From the NCBI GenBank assembly GCA_018812905.1, contig JAHJCN010000103.1, positions 1-37,024 on the forward strand: 37,024 bases of DNA, written 5' to 3'. The DNA is from Patescibacteria group bacterium. GTDB lineage: Bacteria; Patescibacteriota; Patescibacteriia; Magasanikbacterales; GWA2-37-8. The notes beneath the pieces are model-generated. The model worked only from the letters and a program-made list of their open reading frames with translations. It made no database searches and had not been told where the DNA came from. Positions 8,403 through 16,716 of the stretch are shown here, one piece after another (within the stretch, counting starts at the first letter, position 1; each line of letters begins with the position of its first letter). The position numbers and the translations under genes were made by a program.

Positions 8403-11400
8403 ATGAAAAATTTTGAGTTTTATACGGAGTTCGACGACCATGATTTGGTAGTTGAAATTGATGAGCCAAAAGCAGGTTTAAAGGGCTTTATAGCGATTCA
8501 TAGAATTAATGAAAATTATCCGGCGTTGGGGGCTACAAGATTGTGGAAATATAATTGCGAGGAAGATGCTCTTCGTGATGCTCTGAGATTATCAAGGCTG
8601 ATGAGTTACAAGTCTGCGGCTGCCGGCTTGCCCTATACCGGTGCCAAGGCCGCTCTAATGGCTGATCCCGCCGGACTGGAGAATCGGGAATTATTTTTTA
8701 GAACTTACATTGAAAAAGTCAATGAACTGGGCGGAAAATTTGTTACAGGCACGGATGTAGGGTTGAGCGACGATGATCTCAAAGTAATGTCCGATCATTC
8801 TGCTTTTGTTATCGGTTATGGTGTTCCGGCCGCATATTACACTGCCTTAAGCGTGTTAAGTGGTGTGAAGGCGGGTTTGAGGGAAGTGTTTGGAAACGAT
8901 GACCTTTCGGTCAGACGCTTTGCGATTCAGGGTTTGGGTAAAACAGGTTTCGATTTGCTTAAATTGTTGCACTCATCCGGCGCGAAAATTTTTGTGGCCG
9001 ATATAAACGAAACTATTTTGGAACGAGTTAAGAAAGAATTTCCAAGTATTTTAATTGTAAATCAGAACGACATACACAAACAACAGGTGGATGTTTTTTG
9101 TCCTTGCGCGCTTTCCGGCTCAATAAATAATGCGACAATCAAAGAGCTTAATTGTAAAATTATAGCTGGCGCCGCCAATAATCAGCTTCAAGATAAGAAA
9201 TTGGGATGGGAATTGTTAGAAAGAAATATTTTGTATGCGCCGGATTACATTTGCAATGCCGGTGGAATAATTAGCGTTGTGGATCAGTTTGAAAACAAGA
9301 TTCATGATAATGATCGAATATTGAAGAAAATTGATGGCTTAAAGAAGAGCTTAGTGTCGGTCTTTGGAGAGGGAAAACAAAAAAGACAGCCAACCTGCAT
9401 GGTGGCAGACGCCTCATTTGAGACCATCGTTTCATCAAAGCGAAACGCATCAAATTTCATGCGTCCTTTCGAGCAATTGGAAGAAGTATATTACAAATGC
9501 CGCAAAAATCAGCCAGAGCTTAACAAACGCATGCTGGAAGCATATCATTCCGTGGACGGAGAAGAGGTGGCGAATATTTATCAAAATGCCGTGGAGCTTA
9601 AACTTATTGAAAAAGCAGAAAAAAAGTTTTTAAAATATTTTCATTTTATAGCGGAAAGAGTTCCGGCATATAAAGATTTTTTGAAAAAGAATAAAATCGA
9701 TCATGAAAAAATATTAACTCCATCGGATTTTCATCATATTCCGTGGATTGATAAAAAGAACTACTTAGAACATTATCCCTTTTCTTCGTTGTGTGTTGAT
9801 GGGCGCATGGAAGAGAATCAGATTGTTTCCGTCAGTTCCGGTTCAACAGGGAAACCTCATTTTTGGCCTCGAGGAACTTTGCAGGAAATTGAAACAACAA
9901 TGACTTTTGAAACGGCCTTTCAATCCATTTTGGGGTTAAATAGAAAAAAACGCACGCTTTTGATTCAATGTTTCGCGCAAGGAATGTATATCGGAGGTAT
10001 TTTCACAATAAATGCCGGCATGCGTATCGCATGCAAGGGATACAAATTGATATTGGCCACGCCGGGAAATCATAAAGGGGAAATTTTGCGCATTCTTACG
10101 GAATTGAGATCTGAGTTTAGCCAGATAATTATTGCGGGGTACTCGCCATTAATAAAAGATGTGGTTGACCTGGCTGCCGATGCCAGCTTTCCGTTCTCCA
10201 GCACAAACATAAAATTTATGTTTTCCGGCGAGCTTGTGTCTGAATCTTGGCGTGACATGATGTGCGAAGCCATCAGCGCGGACAATGTCCATACCTTCGC
10301 TTTTAATGCCTATGGCACGGCTGATGCCGCTCTGTTGGCACACGAAACTCCAGCTTCGATATTTGTAAAAAGATTTTGTTTAAGTCATCCCGACGTATTA
10401 GATACAATATTACCGCACAGAGATTTTTCCTTGGTCCAATATAATCCTTATCTAAGATACTTTGAAGTCGACGAAGGAGAATTGATATTCAGCGTTATGA
10501 GCGGGACTCCCATGATACGCTATAACATCCATGATATCGGCGGTATAATTCCATATTCTCAAACCATCTCATTATTCGCCGATCGCGGTCTTGATTTGGA
10601 TAAGGAAGTGCTTGATCAAACGCTGCAAAAGCCATGGCATCTTCCTTTCTTATATATTTATGGACGCAGTGATCACACCATTGTACTGCATGGCGCCAAT
10701 ATTTACCCGGAAAATATTAAATACGCGCTGGAAAATTCCGCGCTTGCCGATTATGCTTCCGGTAAATTTGTAATGCAAAAAATTGAAGACAAGAATTTGA
10801 AACCGATTTTCGATTTGCATTTGGAATTAAAAAATAACATAGAGCCGAGCGACGAATTAAATAAAAAATTTCGTTCTATAATTACGGAAAATCTGCGAAA
10901 AATAAATAGGGAATATAATGTTATCTATGAATATGGAGATGAAGTCGTTGGTCCGCATATAACTCTTTATCCTTTTGGCGACAAAAAACATTTCAGCGAC
11001 GACATAAAACAACGATGGGTTCCGCGCAAAACCTTATCAAAACAAAATAACGCGAATGAGTGTAAGCCGACTATTTTTTTTGAAGGAACCTACACCGCGG
11101 AAGATGTTCTTCGTTTTCAGGCAGATAACAGTATCAAAGAAGTTAGAGATATCTACGGGCAACAGATGAGTGAATTGTTTGAAATCCGCAATCCTTCTTT
11201 GCGGCACACGGCTCAATACCAAGGGGAGCTGGAAAAATTTCTTTGCGCGAGACAGACTTGCGGCAGTTCTGGCAACTGGATATATTTCCCTTGGAATGGA
11301 ATTTTTGTACATACATTGACTAAAGATGATTATTTTCGACTGCGAACCAATCGAAATAAAAATTTGATCACGGAGGAGGAGCAAACCGCTTTGTCTCAAA

Positions 11401-12131
11401 GTACCGTGGCCATAGCCGGTCTATCGGTTGGAAGCGGTATAGCTGTTAATTTGGCCTATGCGGGCATTGCCAGCACTTTGCGCCTGGCGGAGTTTGATAA
11501 TCTTGAAACTACAAATTTAAATCGCGTGCGAGCAGGATTAGCTGACGTGGGAAAATCGAAATCGTCAATTACCGCCCATCAGGTTTTTGAAATAGATCCC
11601 TATTTGAATGTTCAGTCTTTTAACGAAGGGTTAACAGGCCAAAATTTATCACAATTTATTCTATCCGAACCGCGTCCCAAAGTAATTTTTGAAATAATTG
11701 ACAGTTTTGAGATTAAAATAAAAATGCGCCTTATGGCAAGAGAAGCGGGGATTCCCGTGATCATGCTCGCGAATTTGGGAGATAGTTTATTGGTGGACAT
11801 TGAACGTTTCGATTTGAATAGGAATCTGTCGCTGTTTAACGGCGTGATAGGTGATACCCCGGAAAACATTCTTCGAAATCCGGATATTACGGAAGCGGAT
11901 AAACATAAATACGCAGTGGAATTGGTGGGAATAGAGAATGTTCCTTCTCGTGCTCTGGCCTCGGTGAGAGAAATTAACAATACTCTAGTCGGTCGGCCGC
12001 AATTAATGAGTACTGTTGCCGTTGGCGGTGGAATCGGCGCGTATTTGGCCAGGAAAATAATCTTGGGAGAAACACTAAAAAGCGGGCGAAAAATAATGCG
12101 GTTTGACGATTTGTTTTGTAATAATTCATAA
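8403..12131 (+). CDS. Three-module fusion: Leu/Phe-type amino-acid dehydrogenase, PaaK-like adenylating ligase, ThiF/E1-like domain
   Basis: One uninterrupted 1242-residue frame holds three enzymes. Residues 1 to about 300 resemble leucine/phenylalanine dehydrogenases: AGLKGFIAIH, catalytic lysines in MSYKSAAAGL (Lys70) and TGAK (Lys82), TGTDVG (Asp118), the nucleotide loop GLGKTG at 177-182 and CNAGGIISV at 284-292. Residues about 405-880 resemble phenylacetate-CoA ligases: RVPAYKDFL, the phosphate loop VSSGSTGKP at 477-485, NAYGTAD at 635-641 and YGRSDHTIVLHGANIYPENI at 753-772. Residues about 890-1242 resemble the ThiF half of Rv1355c-like proteins: WIYFPWNGIFVHTL, the nucleotide loop GLSVGSG at 1006-1012 and LAEFDNLETTNLNRV at 1028-1042. 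No zinc CxxC pairs are evident there. Expected steps are redox deamination or amination, acyl adenylation and a second adenylylation. ATG 8403 is preferred over 8373, which overlaps the previous gene and adds ten unrelated residues. Each module is clear; the joint function is unknown. Confidence 0.85.
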   Translation: MKNFEFYTEFDDHDLVVEIDEPKAGLKGFIAIHRINENYPALGATRLWKYNCEEDALRDALRLSRLMSYKSAAAGLPYTGAKAALMADPAGLENRELFFRTYIEKVNELGGKFVTGTDVGLSDDDLKVMSDHSAFVIGYGVPAAYYTALSVLSGVKAGLREVFGNDDLSVRRFAIQGLGKTGFDLLKLLHSSGAKIFVADINETILERVKKEFPSILIVNQNDIHKQQVDVFCPCALSGSINNATIKELNCKIIAGAANNQLQDKKLGWELLERNILYAPDYICNAGGIISVVDQFENKIHDNDRILKKIDGLKKSLVSVFGEGKQKRQPTCMVADASFETIVSSKRNASNFMRPFEQLEEVYYKCRKNQPELNKRMLEAYHSVDGEEVANIYQNAVELKLIEKAEKKFLKYFHFIAERVPAYKDFLKKNKIDHEKILTPSDFHHIPWIDKKNYLEHYPFSSLCVDGRMEENQIVSVSSGSTGKPHFWPRGTLQEIETTMTFETAFQSILGLNRKKRTLLIQCFAQGMYIGGIFTINAGMRIACKGYKLILATPGNHKGEILRILTELRSEFSQIIIAGYSPLIKDVVDLAADASFPFSSTNIKFMFSGELVSESWRDMMCEAISADNVHTFAFNAYGTADAALLAHETPASIFVKRFCLSHPDVLDTILPHRDFSLVQYNPYLRYFEVDEGELIFSVMSGTPMIRYNIHDIGGIIPYSQTISLFADRGLDLDKEVLDQTLQKPWHLPFLYIYGRSDHTIVLHGANIYPENIKYALENSALADYASGKFVMQKIEDKNLKPIFDLHLELKNNIEPSDELNKKFRSIITENLRKINREYNVIYEYGDEVVGPHITLYPFGDKKHFSDDIKQRWVPRKTLSKQNNANECKPTIFFEGTYTAEDVLRFQADNSIKEVRDIYGQQMSELFEIRNPSLRHTAQYQGELEKFLCARQTCGSSGNWIYFPWNGIFVHTLTKDDYFRLRTNRNKNLITEEEQTALSQSTVAIAGLSVGSGIAVNLAYAGIASTLRLAEFDNLETTNLNRVRAGLADVGKSKSSITAHQVFEIDPYLNVQSFNEGLTGQNLSQFILSEPRPKVIFEIIDSFEIKIKMRLMAREAGIPVIMLANLGDSLLVDIERFDLNRNLSLFNGVIGDTPENILRNPDITEADKHKYAVELVGIENVPSRALASVREINNTLVGRPQLMSTVAVGGGIGAYLARKIILGETLKSGRKIMRFDDLFCNNS

Positions 12132-12133
12132 TC

Positions 12134-13009
12134 ATGCGCGATGCTGAAAAAAAGTTGTTAAAATCCATTGGCGTTCGCGGTGTTGCCCCGCGAACGGCAC
12201 GAATTTGGAAATACAACCTAAATTATGTTATAATAGGTTCAGGTCCGGCATTATTGCTATTACATGGAGCAAATATAGGATGGGGAATGTGGTATAGAAA
12301 TATCGTGGAATTAGCGCGATATTTCACTGTGATTGCCGTGGATTTGCCCGGCTCCGGATATTCATCGCATATAAATTTTTTTGAAACGAAAATAGAAGAG
12401 GATTTTGCCAGAGCTTTTGAGAAGTTTATAAAAAAAGTGGGTTTGGAAATTCCTTTTGTGGCGGGGCATTCCTTTGGCGGTTGGTTGGCAGCCAAATTAT
12501 TTCTAAATGGAAAAAAATTTAAAAAATTAGTATTTATTGATTCCGTGGGGTTCAGCGGATTTGTGCCACCGCAGTATCGTTTGATCAGTTTTAAGCCCTT
12601 CGCTCTTTTTCTATCCAAATTCGCCGTTAAACCAACGCGAGAAAACATGAAAGAATTTTTGTCCAGTGTTTTATCTGACAAGACAAAACTCGCCGATGAA
12701 TTGGTGGATTACTATTTTGAAGGGCTGTGTTTCGAAACGGTTTCTCATCCTCTTTTATTTATGCATGCAATGACATCAAAAGGAGCCATTAAGAAAAGTT
12801 TTTTATTGAACAAGAGCGAATTAAAAAGCATGCCCCCGACCCTCACTATTTGGGGCGATAATGATTCGTTAATGCCTCTGCGTAAAAGTCTTGAAATGAT
12901 CAACTGTATGCCGAACAGGCAATTGGAAATTTGTTCTGCCGGGCATGTGCCTCCCCTGGAACAAGCGGATTTTGTAAATAAACGAATAATTTTATTTTTG
13001 TTAAAATAA
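12134..13009 (+). CDS. Alpha/beta hydrolase
   Basis: The 291-residue protein has a complete alpha/beta-hydrolase signature: the oxyanion region LLLLHGANIGWGMW near residues 37-50, DLPGSGYSS, the nucleophile elbow GHSFGGW near residue 116, an acid position in TIWGDNDSLMP, and the catalytic His in SAGHVPPLEQ near the C terminus. A lid of about 90 residues lies between the nucleophile and the acid. No signal peptide is visible. It starts two bases after the fusion gene stop, so it probably belongs to the same transcript and could release or hydrolyse an ester, thioester or lactone made by that enzyme. That role is inference; the family is too broad to predict a substrate. Confidence 0.85.
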   Translation: MRDAEKKLLKSIGVRGVAPRTARIWKYNLNYVIIGSGPALLLLHGANIGWGMWYRNIVELARYFTVIAVDLPGSGYSSHINFFETKIEEDFARAFEKFIKKVGLEIPFVAGHSFGGWLAAKLFLNGKKFKKLVFIDSVGFSGFVPPQYRLISFKPFALFLSKFAVKPTRENMKEFLSSVLSDKTKLADELVDYYFEGLCFETVSHPLLFMHAMTSKGAIKKSFLLNKSELKSMPPTLTIWGDNDSLMPLRKSLEMINCMPNRQLEICSAGHVPPLEQADFVNKRIILFLLK

Positions 13010-13021
13010 GGAGAAATAATT

Positions 13022-13027
13022 AAGGAG
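13022..13027 (+). promoter_or_regulatory. Ribosome binding site of the sensor kinase gene
   Basis: AAGGAG lies four bases before ATG 13032, with another AAGGAG about 14 bases upstream overlapping the preceding stop. Good Shine-Dalgarno sites are rare in this window, so this gene may be translated more independently of its upstream neighbours. Confidence 0.6.
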
Positions 13028-13031
13028 AATT

Positions 13032-14639
13032 ATGGGTATTTTTTCTCAATTTCAATTGCCCATTCTTTTGATATGCGTCGGTTTGAATTCTCTTTTGGCC
13101 ATTTTGGTTTTAAGAAGCAATAGGCGCAGTCACACAAATATTATCTTCGCTTCATTGAGTTTGATAATTTCCATTTGGCTGGTGATTATGTATCTGGCTA
13201 TCAACCCAAGACTTGATTTGTATTGGGCTAGGGCCAGTATTATTGTCGCTACACCAATGAGTGTCTGCTTTTTTTTATTTTCCTATGCTTTGCCGGCCAC
13301 AAGATTGGTTTTAAAAAAATGGCATTTACTAGCCATATTTATTCTAATTGAAGTAGTTGCTGTTATAAATTCTTCCTCCTTAGCTTTTAGGGGAATTGAA
13401 ATTATTGGCGGTAAAGCGCAGATTGTGGCCGGGCCGGGCATGATGCCGTTCATGATAGTCACTACCTTTTTTAGTGTCGCCGCCATTTTCTTTTTGTTTA
13501 AAAAGTCCATATCAGGAGGAAGAAAAGCAAAGAATCAAATACGATTGATTTTATTTGGCATGTTTGTAATGTTGGCTTTAATAATTATATCCATACCTCT
13601 TCCCATAATTTTATTTAAAAACAGTTCATTTGTTCCGCTTGCGCCTTTTTATACCCTAATTTTCTTGACAACCACAGCTGTTTCAATTCTTAAATATAAT
13701 TTGTTCGACATCAGAATATTAGCCACCGAAATGTTGGTGGCCGTATTGGTTTTTATTCTTTTAATTGAAGGAATTTTTTCAAAATCTATTGTTTTTATCG
13801 CGTTAAAGATATTTTTTGCCATTATCTTGGGTATCCTTGGTGATTTGTTGGTAAAAAGTGTAAATAATGAGATAAAAAGACGCAGGGAAATTTCACATTT
13901 ACTGCGTTCTCTTGAGTTGGCTAATACGCGTCTGAAAAAAATGGATAAACAAAAGTCCGAATTTCTTTCCATAGCCGCACATCAGTTGCGCACGCCTCTT
14001 TCGATAGCTAAGGGTTTCATTGAGCTTATCAAAGACAAAGCTTACGGTAAAACAACAAAAGAGATGGACAAAACTCTGGATAAAATGAACCAGAGCAACG
14101 AGCGTTTAATAAATTTAGTGGATGAATTTTTAGATATTTCAAGGATAGAACAGGGTCGTAATGGCATTAAAGCGGCGAAGATTGATCTTGGCAAGATTGT
14201 GGACGATGTTGTCGAAGAGTTTAAAGGTGAAGCCCGAAGCAAAGATATCAAGCTGTCGCGAGACGACAGTTCAAAACTGCCTTTAGTTGAAGCAGATATT
14301 GATAAAATTCGCCATGTGTTATTTAATTATTTGGACAATGCGGTGAAGTATAACAGTGGCAACATAATTCAAGTGAAGGCGTCAATCAAAGGTCCGGGAG
14401 TCTCTTTGGTTGTAAAAGATAATGGAATCGGTTTTGCAAAAGACGAAACACACAACCTGTTTGATAAATTTTATCGGGCTTCTAATGTTAGAGGTATCAA
14501 TGTTAACGGCACCGGTCTGGGGCTCTATGTTTGTAAAAAATTTGTTGAAGCCCACAGTGGACGAGTTTGGGCGAAAAGTCGCGGCATCAACAAAGGCAGT
14601 GAGTTTGGCTTTTGGATTCCTTTTAAGCACAGGAAATAG
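13032..14639 (+). CDS. Membrane sensor histidine kinase with N-terminal 7TM-like region
   Basis: The 535-residue protein starts with about eight hydrophobic segments over residues 8-275, resembling the 7TM sensor region of some histidine kinases. A short coiled linker (290-310) leads to the dimerisation domain with FLSIAAHQLRTPLS, giving His317 as phospho-acceptor. The ATPase domain has an N-box (NYLDNAVKYN), G1 (VKDNGIGF) and G2 (GTGLGLYVCKKFVEAHSG). It has no receiver domain and no response regulator is encoded nearby, so its partner is elsewhere or absent. It is the last gene of the unusual run, has its own Shine-Dalgarno and ends just before the bactofilin promoter. Sensing a product of the upstream genes is possible but unproven. 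Confidence 0.9.
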   Translation: MGIFSQFQLPILLICVGLNSLLAILVLRSNRRSHTNIIFASLSLIISIWLVIMYLAINPRLDLYWARASIIVATPMSVCFFLFSYALPATRLVLKKWHLLAIFILIEVVAVINSSSLAFRGIEIIGGKAQIVAGPGMMPFMIVTTFFSVAAIFFLFKKSISGGRKAKNQIRLILFGMFVMLALIIISIPLPIILFKNSSFVPLAPFYTLIFLTTTAVSILKYNLFDIRILATEMLVAVLVFILLIEGIFSKSIVFIALKIFFAIILGILGDLLVKSVNNEIKRRREISHLLRSLELANTRLKKMDKQKSEFLSIAAHQLRTPLSIAKGFIELIKDKAYGKTTKEMDKTLDKMNQSNERLINLVDEFLDISRIEQGRNGIKAAKIDLGKIVDDVVEEFKGEARSKDIKLSRDDSSKLPLVEADIDKIRHVLFNYLDNAVKYNSGNIIQVKASIKGPGVSLVVKDNGIGFAKDETHNLFDKFYRASNVRGINVNGTGLGLYVCKKFVEAHSGRVWAKSRGINKGSEFGFWIPFKHRK

Positions 14640-14649
14640 TCCCCATCCT

Positions 14650-14677
14650 TTGCAAAGAGCCATTTTTTTTGTATAAT
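14650..14677 (+). promoter_or_regulatory. Sigma70-type promoter before the bactofilin gene
   Basis: TTGCAA (14650-14655), a 16-base spacer and a perfect TATAAT (14672-14677) lie about 31 bases before ATG 14708, just after the sensor kinase stop. Confidence 0.65.
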
Positions 14678-14707
14678 ACATATATCTTCAAAAATAAATG
14701 ATAAATT

Positions 14708-15199
14708 ATGTTATTTAGAAAATCTTCTCGCGCGGTTATAGACAACATTGAAGAAATGCCGGATGAAGAAATGATGATGGAACAAACAGATGATGTGGAT
14801 ACCGTAGTCGGTCCATCTGTGAGCGTTGAAGGGGATTTTGCGTCTGAAGGAAACATTATTGTAAAAGGCACTGTCACTGGCAGTGTGCACACCAGCAAAT
14901 TTCTTTTGGTGGAACCGGGAGCGAAGATAGTGGCTAATATTCGCGCCGGAAATGCGCAAATAAGCGGAGAGGTAAAAGGCAACATTAAAGTGAAGGAATC
15001 TTTAGAAATCGGATCTACGGCCAAAATATTGGGTGATATTGAGGCGCAGTCTTTGGCAATAGAAGCCGGCGCCATATTGTATGGCCGTGTGGTGATGCCC
15101 GGTATGAATTTGGAAGAGGGGCGCAAGCGAGGAAGAGGAAGAAGGGCCGCGGTAGTTGAAGAAATTGCTGAGGAAGACGATGAAGCTTTGAATGAATAG
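14708..15199 (+). CDS. Bactofilin-family cytoskeletal protein
   Basis: The 163-residue protein has an acidic, Met-rich N-terminal segment, a central right-handed beta-helix-like repeat region and a basic/acidic tail. The repeat region (about residues 32-135) shows the bactofilin pattern: VGPSVSVEGDF, GNIIVKGTVTGSV, LLVEPGAKIVANIRAG, AQISGEVKGNI, LEIGSTAKILGDIEAQSLAIEAGAILYG. Bactofilins self-assemble into filaments that organise cell-wall or shape machinery. It has its own promoter. The tail (KRGRGRRAAVVEE) is charged and probably unstructured. The stop overlaps a possible upstream start of the next gene. Confidence 0.9.
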   Translation: MLFRKSSRAVIDNIEEMPDEEMMMEQTDDVDTVVGPSVSVEGDFASEGNIIVKGTVTGSVHTSKFLLVEPGAKIVANIRAGNAQISGEVKGNIKVKESLEIGSTAKILGDIEAQSLAIEAGAILYGRVVMPGMNLEEGRKRGRGRRAAVVEEIAEEDDEALNE

Positions 15200-15227
15200 C
15201 GGATTTGCTGTAAATGGAATAGTTATT

Positions 15228-15992
15228 ATGTACGTCTACATATACGATAATTTTGTTCGTGATCGGAAATACAATTCACTTATAAAAGCGCTTGAAATCC
15301 GGCTAACCGACTATGGCATTGCCGGAAAAATTTTATATTTGCACAACTACATAGATTCTAAGGCAATCATTGACGAAGAGATGAGGCGGGGAGCCAGTAC
15401 TATAGTTATTGTTGGCAATGATAGAACTTTTGGGCAGGTGCTTTCTCGTAGCGCTGGGTGCGAATGTGTTTTTGGTTTTATTCCGGTTGGTCCGGAAAAT
15501 ACAATCGCGGATATTTTGGGTATTCCAATCGGTTTAGAGGCGGCCGATGTTTTAGCGAGACGTCGAAAAGAAAAATTGGACGTGGGTTGGGTGAACGGCA
15601 GATATTTTGTTACTCAATTACATGTAATGCCGGCAAAAATCAGCGTGCTGTATGATGAAAAATTTAAAGTTTCGTCCACCGGGCTTATGGAAATGGTGGT
15701 ATGTAATTTCAAGCCGTTTTATTTCAAAAGATCCAAACGAGACAATGATTACCAGGTTGTTCACCCCCAAGACGGCAAGTTGGAGGCTTTTTTACGGCCA
15801 TTGACAAAAAAGGGTTGGCGGGGGTATAGCTATGAAGAGCCAAGCATTTTTCCATTTGAAGAAATGGAAATATCAGGCGACGAAGCTTTCTCCGTGGAGG
15901 CTGATGGAAAAGTGACAAAGGAAGTTAAAATTACAATAAAATTGGCCAGGAATAAGATTAATATGGTGGTTGGTAGGAACAGGAAGTTTTAA
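15228..15992 (+). CDS. Diacylglycerol-kinase/NAD-kinase-fold protein, divergent
   Basis: The 254-residue protein resembles the catalytic domain of lipid kinases (DAGK/YegS/LCB5). A beta-strand start (MYVYIYDNFV) is followed by RGASTIVIVGNDRTFGQVL, where the family normally has GGDGT, and then by GFIPVGPENTIADILGIP, matching the usual IPLGTGNDFARxLGIP. The substrate-side beta-sandwich follows (VGWVNGRYFVTQ, EFLRPL-like and ISGDEAFSVEADG). The nucleotide loop is altered (GND for GGD), so activity is uncertain. I prefer ATG 15228 because the fold begins there; ATG 15192 would add 12 residues and overlap the bactofilin gene by eight bases. A strong terminator overlaps its stop codon. Confidence 0.65.
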   Translation: MYVYIYDNFVRDRKYNSLIKALEIRLTDYGIAGKILYLHNYIDSKAIIDEEMRRGASTIVIVGNDRTFGQVLSRSAGCECVFGFIPVGPENTIADILGIPIGLEAADVLARRRKEKLDVGWVNGRYFVTQLHVMPAKISVLYDEKFKVSSTGLMEMVVCNFKPFYFKRSKRDNDYQVVHPQDGKLEAFLRPLTKKGWRGYSYEEPSIFPFEEMEISGDEAFSVEADGKVTKEVKITIKLARNKINMVVGRNRKF

Positions 15993-16008
15993 TTTAACTT
16001 CCTTTTTT
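15981..16008 (+). terminator. Intrinsic terminator after the DAG-kinase-like gene
   Basis: A perfect 8-bp stem, AGGAAGTT with AACTTCCT, encloses a 7-base loop and is followed by a run of six T. It overlaps the stop codon at 15990. Confidence 0.85.
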
Positions 16009-16016
16009 GTTATAAT
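16008..16016 (+). promoter_or_regulatory. Extended -10 promoter for the LAGLIDADG gene and tRNA-Leu
   Basis: TGTTATAAT is a perfect extended -10 element, placed 25 bases before ATG 16042 and just after the terminator. No convincing -35 is seen, which is usual for extended -10 promoters. It could drive both the endonuclease remnant and the tRNA. Confidence 0.55.
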
Positions 16017-16041
16017 AGGTTTACGCATACAATTTGAGAAT

Positions 16042-16716
16042 ATGAAGCCGCTGGGAAAAGTCAAAGTTAAATGGTCGCCAAATTTTGCCTATTCAATCGG
16101 ATTAATTGCAACTGATGGTAATTTGTCTTCTGACGGACGGCATATAGTTTTTGTTTCTAAAGACAGAGAGCAAGTAGATAACTTTCAGGAGGGTTTGCAA
16201 GTAAATTTACATGTGGGTATAAAAGCAAATGGGATAAATAGAAAAGATAAGAAGTATTATGTAGTGTAGATTGGAGATGTCCGGTTTTATAAGTTTTTGA
16301 ATAAAATAGGGCTGACAACTAAAAAATCTAAAACCATCGAAGAAATAAAAGTGCCTAAAAAATATTTTTTTGATTTCTTGCGCGGTCATTTCGATGGAGA
16401 TGGTTCGTTTTACTCATACTGGGATCCGCGTTGGAAAACCAGCTTTATGTTTTATACCGCTTTTGTTTCGGCGAGTAAATTGCATATTTTTTGGCCTCAG
16501 CAATCTGTTTATGATCTTTTGGGCATTAGAGGCCATATTACAAAAGCCGCAAACCACGCTTGTTATCAGCTAAAATATGCCAAAGCAGAATCTCTGGTTT
16601 TGTTGAAGAAAATATATTATTCTAATAAAAATCTACGATTAACACGGAAGTACTTGAAAATAATCAAAACATTGGCTATAATGAAGAAGAATTACGCGCG
16701 GGTGGCGAAACGGTAG
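16042..16716 (+). pseudogene. LAGLIDADG homing endonuclease interrupted by an in-frame TAG
   Basis: Read through one TAG at 16267-16269, a single frame encodes about 224 residues with two LAGLIDADG motifs: YSIGLIATDGNL near residue 18 and FFDFLRGHFDGDGSF near residue 110. The second half includes SYWDPRWKTSFMFYT, seen in free-standing LAGLIDADG proteins of Patescibacteria. No frameshift is needed, so a single substitution explains the break. A second in-frame ATG at 16297 could produce a C-terminal half alone. Intact members cut long DNA targets and copy themselves into them. The 3' end runs 21 bases into the tRNA-Leu gene and stops inside its D-arm. TAG ends many genes here, so recoding is unlikely. 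Most probably an inactivated mobile gene. Confidence 0.85.

Noticed and set aside
12223-12681. 152-residue minus-strand open frame
   Set aside because: Antisense of the alpha/beta hydrolase, whose catalytic motifs are intact on the plus strand.
16267-16269. TAG in the LAGLIDADG gene as a recoded sense codon
   Set aside because: TAG ends several ordinary genes here (17852, 18258, 31421), so general recoding is unlikely and a nonsense mutation is simpler.
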